Shown piece after piece: positions 1 to 9,244 of a stretch of DNA of 18,880 nucleotides. The DNA is from an uncultured Sphingobium sp. (GTDB lineage Bacteria; Pseudomonadota; Alphaproteobacteria; Sphingomonadales; Sphingomonadaceae). The notes under the pieces are model-generated. The model was not told the origin of the DNA and made no database searches. It saw nothing but the letters and a program-made list of their open reading frames with translations. The DNA lies in assembly GCA_946479185.1 (NCBI GenBank), contig CAMLFF010000026.1, forward strand, positions 1 to 18,880, in the 5' to 3' direction. The position numbers and the translations under genes are program-made. Each line of letters begins with the position of its first letter. Position 1 is the first letter of the stretch.

Positions 1-792
1 GACCGGCACGGCATAGTCCGCCGTTGCTGCCGGATCGCCCTGGCCATTGGAGAGGAACACGCCAGCAGGCTTGAGCGCTGCGACATCATCATAGGAGGCG
101 GTGGCTGGGAGCACAGTCACCTTGGCGCCTGCCGTCACGAGATTGCGGAAGATATTATCCTTCGCGCCATAATCGATGGCCACGACGTGGGGCCGCTCGC
201 CCTCCCCAGCCGCATCATAGCCAAAGCCGAGCTTCCAGGCGCCGCCTGTCCAGTCGCGCTTTTCGCCCGTGACGGTGATGGCAAGGTCCATGCCCTCAAG
301 ACCCGGCCAGGCCTTGGCCTTCTCGTGCAGTTCAGCGAGATTGAAAACACCATCGGGATTATAAGCGATCACCGCATTGGGGGCGCCTGCGTTGCGGATG
401 CGGCGGGTGAGCGCGCGGGTATCCACGCCGGAGATGCCGATGCGGCCATTGGCCTTGAGCCACTCGTCAAAGGGCTGAACATTGCGGAAGTTCGATGGTT
501 CGGTCACATCCTCGCGGACCACGCAGCCGAGCGCATGAGGCGCGTTGGCCTCAACATCGTCCGGATTGGTGCCGACATTGCCGATATGCGGAAAAGTGAA
601 GGTGATGATCTGCCCGGCAAAGCTCGGGTCGGTCATGATTTCCTGATAGCCGGTCATCGCGGTGTGGAAGCACAGCTCGCCCACGGCTTCGCCCGTGGCA
701 CCAAAGCCGCGGCCGAAAATCACGCTGCCATCGGCGAGAACCAATACCCCCGTCGCTCCTTTAGGCACGGTTGGGTATTTGGCATTCGCCAT
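1..792 (-). CDS. carA: Carbamoyl-phosphate synthase small subunit, 5' part (runs off left edge)
   Basis: This is the glutaminase subunit of carbamoyl-phosphate synthetase, which passes ammonia from glutamine to CarB for arginine and pyrimidine synthesis in the cytosol. I translated the reverse strand from ATG at 792. The first 264 codons are open to the window edge. They show the CarA N-terminal domain: GVLVLADGSVIFGRGFGA near residue 15, then TAMTGYQEIMTDPSFAGQII and ISGVDTRALTRRIRNAG. The start of the class I glutamine amidotransferase domain follows (VVAIDYGAKDNIFRNL, then FLSNGQGDPA). The catalytic Cys lies beyond the window, so completeness cannot be judged. An AAGGAAA ribosome site sits about 9 nt before the ATG. 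The gene is divergent from yqeY, the usual alphaproteobacterial arrangement. Identification is confident from the motifs. Confidence 0.95.
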   Translation of the reverse strand, partial: MANAKYPTVPKGATGVLVLADGSVIFGRGFGATGEAVGELCFHTAMTGYQEIMTDPSFAGQIITFTFPHIGNVGTNPDDVEANAPHALGCVVREDVTEPSNFRNVQPFDEWLKANGRIGISGVDTRALTRRIRNAGAPNAVIAYNPDGVFNLAELHEKAKAWPGLEGMDLAITVTGEKRDWTGGAWKLGFGYDAAGEGERPHVVAIDYGAKDNIFRNLVTAGAKVTVLPATASYDDVAALKPAGVFLSNGQGDPAATADYAVPV

Positions 793-952
793 GACAGAAA
801 TTTCCTTTGCTTTTTGCTTTCTCGCGGGCGTTGCAGACACCCGGCTAAACGGCTGGCTCACTAGGTATTCGCGCCCGCACGGTCAATCTATTAAAAACAT
901 TCCCGCCTGCCTATAGTCGATCCTTTCCCGCAAGGTATTCGGAGACGACGTG
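793..952. promoter_or_regulatory. Divergent promoter region between carA and yqeY
   Basis: This is a 160-bp gap between two divergent genes, so both promoters should lie here. On the plus strand, TATAGT at 912-917 is a good -10 candidate for yqeY-dnaG-rpoD, but only a weak AT-rich -35 (around 889-896) precedes it. On the minus strand, TTGACC (886-881) is a good -35 for carA, but the hexamer 17 bp further on (TAGTGA) is a poor -10. A 7-bp GC-rich inverted repeat (824-830 with 872-878) would lie in the carA leader. I see no clear PyrR-type or attenuator structure. The exact start sites are guesses. Confidence 0.35.
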
Positions 953-1405
953 ATGATTCGCGATGGCATTAAGGCTGCCCAGATTGAGGCGATGAAGGCT
1001 GGGGAAAAGACCCGCCTTGCAACCGTGCGCCTGATCCTCGCGAAACTCAAGGACCGTGACATTGAGTTGCGCACCGCGACCATCCAGCCCGATGACGATA
1101 CGCTCGTTGTGGAAACCCTGCAGAAGATGGTGAAGCAGCGTCGCGAATCGATCACCATGTTCGAGCAAGGCGGCCGCGATGAACTGGCGGCGGTTGAGAA
1201 GGCCGAGGTCGAGGTGATCGAGAGCTTCCTGCCCAAGCAGATGAGCGAAGACGAGACCAAGGCCGCCATCGAGGCGATCAAGACTGAACTTGGCGCATCG
1301 TCCGTGAAGGATATGGGCAAGGTGATGGCTGCGCTTAAGGAGCGTCACGGCACGGTGCTGGACATGAGCAAGGCCAGTGGGCTAGTGAAAGCATCGCTGG
1401 AGTAA
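953..1405 (+). CDS. yqeY: GatB/YqeY domain protein
   Basis: This is a 150-residue cytosolic protein of the GatB/YqeY family, related to the C-terminal tRNA-binding tail of the amidotransferase subunit GatB; its own biochemical role is not established. It begins MIRDGIKAAQIEAMKAGEK, then RLATVRLILAKLKDRDIELR. It carries the family's EQGGRDELAAVEKAEVEVIE and FLPKQMSEDE stretches, and near the C-terminus DMGKVMAALKERHG. GTG at 950 immediately precedes ATG at 953. I prefer the ATG because GGAGA (941-945) is then 7 nt away rather than 4. It is the first gene of the yqeY-dnaG-rpoD cluster, which in many alphaproteobacteria takes the place of the enterobacterial rpsU-dnaG-rpoD operon. Length is normal for the family. 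Confidence 0.92.
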   Translation: MIRDGIKAAQIEAMKAGEKTRLATVRLILAKLKDRDIELRTATIQPDDDTLVVETLQKMVKQRRESITMFEQGGRDELAAVEKAEVEVIESFLPKQMSEDETKAAIEAIKTELGASSVKDMGKVMAALKERHGTVLDMSKASGLVKASLE

Positions 1406-1407
1406 CG

Positions 1408-1429
1408 AGCGGGGAAAACTAACCCCGCT
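1408..1429 (+). terminator. Hairpin between yqeY and dnaG (weak terminator or attenuator)
   Basis: A perfect 7-bp stem, AGCGGGG (1408-1414) with CCCCGCT (1423-1429), encloses an 8-nt A-rich loop 2 nt after the yqeY stop. No T-run follows directly, so it is not a canonical intrinsic terminator. It could reduce readthrough or be a processing site setting the yqeY to dnaG ratio. Confidence 0.3.
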
Positions 1430-1470
1430 GCTGCGCGTGTTAGTTACCCGTTTGCCAAGGTCTCCTTTCT

Positions 1471-3318
1471 ATGAGCCTGACGCCTCAATGGCTGGATGAG
1501 TTGCGTGCCCGCACAACGCTTTCCACACTGATCGGCAAGACCACAAAGGTCCAGAAGGCCGGGCGCGAATATAAGGCCTGTTGCCCATTCCATAACGAGA
1601 AGACGCCCAGCTTCACGATCAATGATGAGAAGGGCTTTTACCACTGCTTTGGCTGTGGTGCGCATGGCGATGCGATTCGCTGGATGACTGACCAGCGCGG
1701 CCTGCCCTTCATGGATGCCGTGAAGGAGCTGGCGGCGGCGGCGGGTATGGACATTCCAGCGCCTGATCCGATGGCGGCCAAGCGCGCAGAGAAGGCGCAA
1801 TCGCTCCATGATGTGACCGGCGCGGCTCAGGACTGGTTCGTGCAACAGCTTGACAGACTGGAGGGTGCGGACGTCCGCACCTATCTGCAGAAGCGCGGAA
1901 TTAGCGACGAAACTCGCCACGCCTTTGGGCTAGGCTTTGCGCCAGACAGCCGAGGCAAGCTAAAGGCCGCGCTCAACGCCTTCCCAGAGGCCATGCTTAT
2001 CGAATCGGGCATGTTGATTCAGCCCGAGGATGAGAAACGCGAAAGCTATGATCGCTTTCGCGGACGGCTGATGATCCCCATTCGCGATCAACGCGGGCGA
2101 GTAATTGCCTTTGGTGGGCGCATTTTGGGTCAGGGAGAACCGAAATATCTGAATTCGCCTGAGACGCCCCTGTTCGACAAGGGCCGCACACTTTTCAATC
2201 TCGACAAGGCTGCCCCTGCTGCGCGCAAATCCGGCCGCGTGATCGTGGTCGAGGGCTATATGGATGCGATCATGATCGCGCAGGCAGGAATTGCCGAAGC
2301 GGTGGCACCGCTTGGCACGGCGCTGACCGAGCATCAGATCGAGAAATTATGGACGATGGTGGAAACCCCGATCCTATGCTTCGACGGCGACTCGGCGGGG
2401 CAACGCGCAGCATTGCGAGCTGCTCATCGTGCCCTGCCCTTACTAAAGCCGGGGCATACACTTTCCTTTGCAACACTCCCGGCGGGGCAAGATCCAGACG
2501 ATTTGATTCGCGCTGAGGGGTTGGCGGCTTTTGAAGCGGTGCTAAATCGTTCCGTTTCTCTTGTTGAATTTCTTTGGCGGCATGAAGAAGCATCCCTGCC
2601 TCTCACTACACCCGAGAGCAGAGCAGGCCTTCTAAAGCGATTAGACGAAATTGCTGACAACATCAGCGATAGCTTCATAGGGAAGCAATATCGCACTCAA
2701 CTAAAAAACCGCTTTTACGAAAATTATGGTTGGAAGAAGCAGGACCGAGACAAAATAATCGGTTTCGCTGCGCGCGTACGAGAATCTGCCGCAGAGCAGG
2801 GCATCATCGGCAGGGTGGAAATAGCAATCCATCGCTCAATTCTGTTCGGCCTCATGAAGTGGCCACAGGTAATTTATTTAAAGAGAGAGCAAGTCGATAA
2901 AATTGCAATGAAGAATAAACATCTCATTGATTGGAGAAACCACCTTATCGATGCGTCCTATTCTCATGATGTCTTAGATTATGATCGAGTTCAGGAAATT
3001 TTGGATGCAACCGATTTAGACCCTAAGGCCAAATTCGATATTCTCAGCGACCTAAATTTTGGATTTCTTCAACTTGACGCTGATCCCAGTGTGTCAGTTG
3101 ATATGTTGATAAGTTGTATCGACGCCATATGCGATGAACAACAAGCGGATAGCGAACTTGCTAATTTTCAGGTTAAGCATTTTGCACCCGGTTCAGGCTC
3201 TCAATTTGACGAAGGTAGCTGGCAAGCACTCCGCACCATTCATGAAGCCAAGCGTCTAGCTCACGCCCGCTTCGAACGATTTTTGGAGATCGCGCAGGAA
3301 CGAGCGCTATCCGCTTGA
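1471..3318 (+). CDS. dnaG: DNA primase, with atypical AT-rich C-terminal third
   Basis: DnaG makes the RNA primers for the lagging strand and docks on the replicative helicase DnaB through its C-terminal domain. The product has 615 residues, a normal length. The CHC2 zinc-binding domain is at the N-terminus (C38, H41, C59, C62, in CCPFHNEKTPSF and YHCFGCG). The TOPRIM catalytic core shows VVEGYMDAI (E261, D265) and CFDGDSAG (D305, D307), so the catalytic residues are intact. From about residue 390 to the end, base composition drops sharply: lines 2881-3120 contain 91 GC of 240, and line 2701 has 22 of 60, against 35 of 60 at 2461-2520. The protein tail still looks like a DnaG helicase-interaction domain (for example FDEGSWQALRTIHEAKRL near 579-596). 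AAGG about 10 nt before ATG 1471 supports the start. See the remnant just downstream. Confidence 0.95.
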   Translation: MSLTPQWLDELRARTTLSTLIGKTTKVQKAGREYKACCPFHNEKTPSFTINDEKGFYHCFGCGAHGDAIRWMTDQRGLPFMDAVKELAAAAGMDIPAPDPMAAKRAEKAQSLHDVTGAAQDWFVQQLDRLEGADVRTYLQKRGISDETRHAFGLGFAPDSRGKLKAALNAFPEAMLIESGMLIQPEDEKRESYDRFRGRLMIPIRDQRGRVIAFGGRILGQGEPKYLNSPETPLFDKGRTLFNLDKAAPAARKSGRVIVVEGYMDAIMIAQAGIAEAVAPLGTALTEHQIEKLWTMVETPILCFDGDSAGQRAALRAAHRALPLLKPGHTLSFATLPAGQDPDDLIRAEGLAAFEAVLNRSVSLVEFLWRHEEASLPLTTPESRAGLLKRLDEIADNISDSFIGKQYRTQLKNRFYENYGWKKQDRDKIIGFAARVRESAAEQGIIGRVEIAIHRSILFGLMKWPQVIYLKREQVDKIAMKNKHLIDWRNHLIDASYSHDVLDYDRVQEILDATDLDPKAKFDILSDLNFGFLQLDADPSVSVDMLISCIDAICDEQQADSELANFQVKHFAPGSGSQFDEGSWQALRTIHEAKRLAHARFERFLEIAQERALSA

Positions 3319-3330
3319 GCAGCTTAATGC

Positions 3331-3678
3331 TTGCCCAAAGCGAGCGACCACGAAGAAACTGTTGAAACAGGCAGCCTTCTTACCATATTGGGCGGAACTG
3401 AGCTGTATAATATGGCGAAGGGGTTGCTTCGCGCCGATGCGCTGCATTTCACGTTCACTACCGCAGAAGCCGAAGATAGGCGCGCTCAGCGCGATCTGGC
3501 TGAAGCAATAGCAGTGCTCGTGGCAATGCCGCGGATTGAGGCGGAGTTGGCGGCGGTGACGAGGGCGATGGCGGAGAATCTGGACGAGGCAGCGTTTGCC
3601 CGCCAGCAGTCTTTGCGCAAGCTCAAGGATGATTTGGCGGCTCGTGTCGCTGAACTGGCCCAACCTCTCGAAAAGTGA
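3331..3678 (+). pseudogene. Orphan second DnaG C-terminal tail (displaced remnant)
   Basis: This is an open stretch of 115 codons directly after dnaG and in the same reading frame, separated from it only by TGA (3316) and TAA (3325). The translated product aligns with the end of the DnaG just upstream. LGGTELYNMAK (20-30) lies against LDATDLDPKAK (DnaG 511-521) with identical spacing, and IEAELAAV lies against ADSELANF. DEAAF (85-89) lies against DEGSW (580-584), and both end in an AQ-containing helix. It lacks zinc and TOPRIM domains and therefore cannot be a primase. The only in-frame start near its beginning is TTG 3331, with no good ribosome site. I infer it is the former 3' end of dnaG, left behind when the present AT-rich tail arrived. 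A free helicase-binding peptide is an alternative. Its stop is 48 bp before rpoD. Confidence 0.6.
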
Positions 3679-3726
3679 ACATTTTGCCGGCGCCTTGTGG
3701 GTCGCCGGTACGGAGCAAGGCGACGC

Positions 3727-5769
<2,043 letters not shown>

Positions 5770-5813
5770 GAAAAACTCAGTTGGTAGAACAGACCCGATA
5801 GGAGCTGCAAAAA

Positions 5814-6545
5814 ATGCCGACAAAAGCAGGAAGTGCGCTGCTCGATACGTTTGATGCCATTCGCATAATAAACTTGAAGCATCGAGATGACCGACGTCGT
5901 GAGATTACCGAACAATTAGCGCGTTTAGGGCTAGTTTTGGGCGATCGAATACGGTTTCAGAATGCATTCAAACCTAGCGATCCTGGAGAATTTCCATCAA
6001 CTGGATCGCGAGGGTGCTTCATGAGTCATCTGAATATACTTCAGAGTTCTTATGAAGCTGGATTTAAAAATGTTCTGATATTGGAAGATGATTTAGACTT
6101 CTCAAAAGACATCGAGCTTCGTCTGCCTAGCGTCCTTGAAGAGCTCAGAAACTCGTCTTGGTCAATTTTTTATGGCGGATTTGGTAACTATTCTGGCGAC
6201 ATTAAGGACAACGGCTATCTGCATCGAGCAAAGCCCGATGAAACTATTCAAACAACTCATTTCATAGCATTCTCGAGCCAAGCCATTGAAATTGGGATGA
6301 AATATCTAGAGTTAATTTTATCGAGGCCGGCAGGGGATCCAGCGGGGGGCCCGATGCATGTAGACGGGGCATACTCCTGGTTTCGTAAGCATCATCCAGA
6401 GCTTGTAACTTTTCTCGCGTCTCCAGAACTGGGTTATCAGCGGCCTTCGCGAACAGACATACATGCTCTTGGCCTCAAAGATCGGCTTCCGATCATTCGT
6501 CAAGCAGTCGCAATGGTACGGCGGCTTCGGCGACACTCAAGATAA
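5814..6545 (+). CDS. Glycosyltransferase family 25 (LPS-type), AT-rich, probably acquired
   Basis: The 243-residue product matches the family 25 glycosyltransferases, which typically add sugars (often galactose) to lipooligosaccharide or other surface glycans using a nucleotide-sugar donor. Visible motifs are INLKHRDDRR (19-28), GCFMSH (67-72) and the acidic LILEDDLDF with E91, D92, D93 as the likely metal-binding site. MHVDGAYSWFR follows further on. No signal peptide or membrane segment is evident; the C-terminus is basic (VRRLRRHSR), which may favour membrane association. A strong AGGAG (5800-5804) precedes ATG 5814. Base composition is low for the window: line 6061-6120 has 19 GC of 60. 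It starts 44 bp after rpoD with no hairpin in between, so it may be co-transcribed with rpoD. No other glycan gene is nearby, so donor and acceptor cannot be predicted. Confidence 0.85.
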   Translation: MPTKAGSALLDTFDAIRIINLKHRDDRRREITEQLARLGLVLGDRIRFQNAFKPSDPGEFPSTGSRGCFMSHLNILQSSYEAGFKNVLILEDDLDFSKDIELRLPSVLEELRNSSWSIFYGGFGNYSGDIKDNGYLHRAKPDETIQTTHFIAFSSQAIEIGMKYLELILSRPAGDPAGGPMHVDGAYSWFRKHHPELVTFLASPELGYQRPSRTDIHALGLKDRLPIIRQAVAMVRRLRRHSR

Positions 6546-6599
6546 CGCCCTTGGGCGCGCTGACCATAGCTCGCCCTGAAGTGCCCGCCAGCCGATAAA

Positions 6600-6626
6600 C
6601 CGTTCATAAAAACGGCTAAATTTTTT
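6600..6626 (+). terminator. Probable intrinsic terminator after the glycosyltransferase / rpoD operon
   Basis: A stem CCGTT (6600-6604) with AACGG (6611-6615) encloses a 6-nt loop and is followed by CTAAA and six T (6621-6626). An alternative outer pairing, AGCCG (6590-6594) with CGGCT (6613-6617), is also possible. A second GC palindrome, CGCCCTTGGGCG (6546-6557), lies right at the glycosyltransferase stop. Stem length is modest, so the call is moderate. Confidence 0.5.
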
Positions 6627-6708
6627 CATTGGCCTGAGCGGCGCGCAATTTCTCAACAGCTTGTTAACTCGCCCTTCGTATCGTCATCGCGGGGACAAGG
6701 CTTATCCG

Positions 6709-7416
6709 GTGACGGATGGCGCGATGAGGCTTGCCATGATACTTCTCCCGCTGACGACAACATCAAAAGATCTTGCGACCCTCGTCACCGAGCAAGTTGA
6801 TCAGCACGGCACGGCCGTCCACTCATATTGCGCCTCGGCGGATCAGGGGGATCGTCAGTCCTTCGTCCAAAATCTGGTCGATTTTGCTGACTTCGTTCAT
6901 CTCGTCACGGATTTGCATGGCCAGTTACCGGGTCTCATCGACCATGCCGCTGTGCATACCGTGGATATCGAAGCAAGGGCTTGGCTGCTCAGTGCGATCG
7001 ATGGCTTTGCCGTGGAGCGGGAATATCTCAACCAGCTGTGCGTGGCCGTGGGGCCTGTTCCGAGCACGATTGGTCATAGTGAAACTAGCACGATCGTCGC
7101 GCAACAGCGCCATGCTCTGGAAATGCTTGCCCAGTCCGAGCGGCGGGGTTGTGCGCTTGCCACTGCGGTGACGCTCACCTTGGAGTGGCACGCGATCCGC
7201 AAGATACTGGATGTGGGCGCCCTTCGACTGGGTATCGAGCCGCCGATTTGCAAATTGCCCAATCGCGCCGAGACCTTAGTGCTGCTCGCCGAACTGCCTG
7301 ACCCAGCGCGGCTGTATCGCGCGTTTGAGTTTGGTGCGACGCAATTGCTCGCCCAGCATCGTGGGATGTGGGATCTGCTTTGCGCGCGCGCTGCTGCCCG
7401 GCAAACGCAGAACTGA
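6709..7416 (+). CDS. Conserved-looking hypothetical protein, mostly helical
   Basis: I do not recognise this protein. From GTG 6709 it has 235 residues. The open frame, GC-rich composition and codon pattern match the neighbouring core genes, so it looks like a real, long-resident gene. Predicted content is largely alpha-helical, with no signal peptide, membrane segment or known catalytic motif. Conserved-looking stretches include VHLVTDLHGQLPGLIDHA, VAVGPVPSTIGHSE and ALEMLAQSERRGCALATAV. The start is uncertain: GTG 6709 has AAGG (6697-6700) 8 nt upstream, while in-frame ATGs at 6724 and 6736 have only poor ribosome sites, and TTG 6661 would add an unlikely tail. It follows the terminator at 6600-6626, so it should have its own promoter. 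Its stop is 3 bp from the end of the convergent DUF1343 gene. Confidence 0.7.
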   Translation: MTDGAMRLAMILLPLTTTSKDLATLVTEQVDQHGTAVHSYCASADQGDRQSFVQNLVDFADFVHLVTDLHGQLPGLIDHAAVHTVDIEARAWLLSAIDGFAVEREYLNQLCVAVGPVPSTIGHSETSTIVAQQRHALEMLAQSERRGCALATAVTLTLEWHAIRKILDVGALRLGIEPPICKLPNRAETLVLLAELPDPARLYRAFEFGATQLLAQHRGMWDLLCARAAARQTQN

Positions 7417-7419
7417 CCT

Positions 7420-8625
7420 TCAATAAAGCAGATGCGGCGCTCGGGTGTCCGCCCATGCCGCTTCGTCGGGCGTGGTGATCGCGTCGAGATCAGCGGCTGC
7501 GGCAGCGCTGTCGTCCACCCATTCGCGTAAGAGCGGCGAGCCGTTAATGACATCGATGGGCAGCTTCCCAAATTCATATTCGTATGGGAAATCGCGCCAC
7601 AGCGGATAGTCCGGTTGGAGATTGCGGATTGCCTTGAAGGCTAGCGCCTGCACACGCCAAGGGCGGAAGGCGTCGTGCAGATAGTGCGGGCCATCGGCGT
7701 GGATGTGGGCGCCAGCGCAGAGGGTTCGTGCATGTTTGTGAAATGTGGGCTCGAACCAGCAGTCGCGTAGGACGCAGCCGTCCAGCCAATCCGGCGCAAG
7801 CGATTGCATTTGCGCTATAATCTCCCGTGCATCGATGTCGGGTGCGCCGAACAGCTCGAGGGGACGAGTTGTGCCCCTGCCCTCAGATAATGTTGCGCCT
7901 TCCAACATCACGGTGCCTGCATAGCAGCGCGCCATGTTGAGATTGGGGGCATTGGGGCTGGGGTTTATCCAGATGCGCTCTGTGGGCCAGCCGAAGCCTG
8001 GCGCGGCCTCAGGATCATAGCCCTGCATTTCGATGACGCGGTAATCCACATCGAGGCCGAAATGCGCGATGAACCAATGGCCTAGCTCCCCCATGGTAAG
8101 GCCGTGGCGCATGGGCATGGGACCGGCGCCAACGAAGCTCTCCCAACCGGGGCGCAGGGTCAGGCCCTCGATTGGGCGCCCGGCGGGATTGGGTCGATCG
8201 AGCACCCATACTGTTTTGCCGCTCTGCGCTGCGGCTTCGAGCAGATAGAGCAAAGTTGTTACGAAGGTGTAGATGCGGCAGCCAAGATCCTGAAGATCAA
8301 CGAGGAAGACGTCCGCCGAGTCCATCATCTGCGGCGTCGGGCGGCGCACTTCGCCATAGAGGCTGAACACGGGAATGCCGTAAGCGGGATCGATGAAATC
8401 CGGCGTTTCCATCATATTATCCTGCTTGTCGCCGCGCAGGCCATGCTGTGGCCCCATCGCGGCTGAGAGCTGGAGGTCCTCGCAGGCGCCCAGCGCATCG
8501 AGCGCGTGGACGAGATTGCTCGTCACCGAGGCGGGGTGGCCGAGCAGGCAGACGCGCTTGCCCACAAGGGGACGGCGCAGGGCGGGATCGGCGAGGAGGC
8601 GGTCAAGGCCGGTCAGGAATGTCAT
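7420..8625 (-). CDS. DUF1343 / NamZ-type exo-beta-N-acetylmuramidase family protein, no signal peptide
   Basis: The 401-residue product belongs to the DUF1343 family, whose characterised members (NamZ, glycoside hydrolase family 171) remove MurNAc from the non-reducing end of peptidoglycan fragments. Family landmarks are LLGHPASV (28-34), GPQHGLRGD (58-66), GIPVFSLYGE (83-92) and DLQDLGCRIYT (110-120). DRPNPAGRPIEG (143-154) and INPSPNAPNLNMA follow. Where many members have GPEHG, this one has Gln (Q60). From memory this is common in a proteobacterial branch, but it matters if that Glu is catalytic. There is no signal peptide, unlike the secreted Bacillus enzyme, so it should act in the cytosol, perhaps in muropeptide recycling (inference). 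ATG 8625 overlaps the stop of the upstream DOMON-like gene in an ATGA, which fixes the start and implies translational coupling. Upstream codons in the same frame are less credible. Confidence 0.85.
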   Translation of the reverse strand: MTFLTGLDRLLADPALRRPLVGKRVCLLGHPASVTSNLVHALDALGACEDLQLSAAMGPQHGLRGDKQDNMMETPDFIDPAYGIPVFSLYGEVRRPTPQMMDSADVFLVDLQDLGCRIYTFVTTLLYLLEAAAQSGKTVWVLDRPNPAGRPIEGLTLRPGWESFVGAGPMPMRHGLTMGELGHWFIAHFGLDVDYRVIEMQGYDPEAAPGFGWPTERIWINPSPNAPNLNMARCYAGTVMLEGATLSEGRGTTRPLELFGAPDIDAREIIAQMQSLAPDWLDGCVLRDCWFEPTFHKHARTLCAGAHIHADGPHYLHDAFRPWRVQALAFKAIRNLQPDYPLWRDFPYEYEFGKLPIDVINGSPLLREWVDDSAAAAADLDAITTPDEAAWADTRAPHLLY

Positions 8626-9176
8626 GCGCGCTCCACTGGCGGAAGGCGCAGCGCGAAGCAATCGCGATGATGGAAGTCCGCTTTACCCGGGGGATGTGCG
8701 AGCGCCCAATAGCTCATTCGCCCATCCTGCTCCTCGATCACGGCGCTGATGCCAAGTTCGCCAGTGCGGTCCCACGGCAAGGCATCTTCGGACAGGCTTG
8801 CGGTCAGCACCAGCCGATCATGCTCTGTTGCCAGCGCAATGGTTGGGGATGGCAATGTGAGCTCCCTCATGCCCGTGCGATAATGATCGAGATGATAGGC
8901 CGCCCAGGCGCTGGAAGGCGAGAAATTGAGCTCGGCATAGGCATCCCCATCCAGCGCGATGAACATTTCGAAGCAGGTTGTGCGCCAGAGATCATCGGTG
9001 CGGATCGCCTCGGCGGGTGACGGAACGTGCAAGGCTGCAGGATCGCCCACCCCAACGAATTCAATGTCCCACCCGTGATCATCGCGCAATATGATCCGCG
9101 CACCGAGCGCAACCAGCGCCTCGCACGGCGTATCCGGATGACAGATCAACGGGCGTTCGGCCAAAATACTACTCAT
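8622..9176 (-). CDS. DOMON-like domain protein
   Basis: The 184-residue product resembles the DOMON-like proteins found in proteobacteria, a beta-sandwich fold that in other contexts binds heme or sugars; no function is established for this group. Signature stretches are [15 protein letters not shown] (59-73) and [20 protein letters not shown] (81-100), then a C-terminal strand region ending in a His-containing [18 protein letters not shown] segment. I see no signal peptide or membrane segment, so it is probably cytosolic. The start ATG 9176 has only a weak GGGA ribosome site. Its stop overlaps the start of the NamZ-type gene by 4 nt, so the two form one transcription unit and plausibly act on the same substrate, such as a cell-wall sugar. 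It is divergent from tyrS across a 68-bp gap. The family call rests on motif recall. Confidence 0.78.
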   Translation of the reverse strand: MSSILAERPLICHPDTPCEALVALGARIILRDDHGWDIEFVGVGDPAALHVPSPAEAIRTDDLWRTTCFEMFIALDGDAYAELNFSPSSAWAAYHLDHYRTGMRELTLPSPTIALATEHDRLVLTASLSEDALPWDRTGELGISAVIEEQDGRMSYWALAHPPGKADFHHRDCFALRLPPVERA

Positions 9177-9185
9177 GGCGGTTAT

Positions 9186-9220
9186 CCCATGCTAAGCGCG
9201 CCCCACCCATTGCTAGGCGC
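9186..9220. repeat. Short direct repeat in the DOMON / tyrS divergent gap
   Basis: CCCATGCTAAGCGC (9186-9199) and CCCATTGCTAGGCGC (9206-9220) are near-identical and lie about two helical turns apart (GCTARGCGC cores 21 bp apart). They occupy the centre of the 68-bp gap between two divergent genes. Such spacing suits a dimeric regulator binding on one face of the DNA, but chance similarity is possible. Confidence 0.4.
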
Positions 9221-9244
9221 CTCAAGCCTTTCCAAGAGACAATC

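Noticed and set aside
187..864. A 225-codon plus-strand frame at the left edge
   Set aside because: It runs opposite the carA N-terminus, which is clearly coding on the minus strand with conserved CarA motifs.
3697..3726. A GTG start at 3697 that would extend RpoD by 10 residues
   Set aside because: The extension is Arg-rich and unlike RpoD N-termini, whereas ATG 3727 has GGAG and AAGG directly upstream.
9177..9244. A T-box or attenuator controlling tyrS
   Set aside because: The gap is only 68 bp and shows neither a T-box consensus nor a leader peptide or terminator hairpin.
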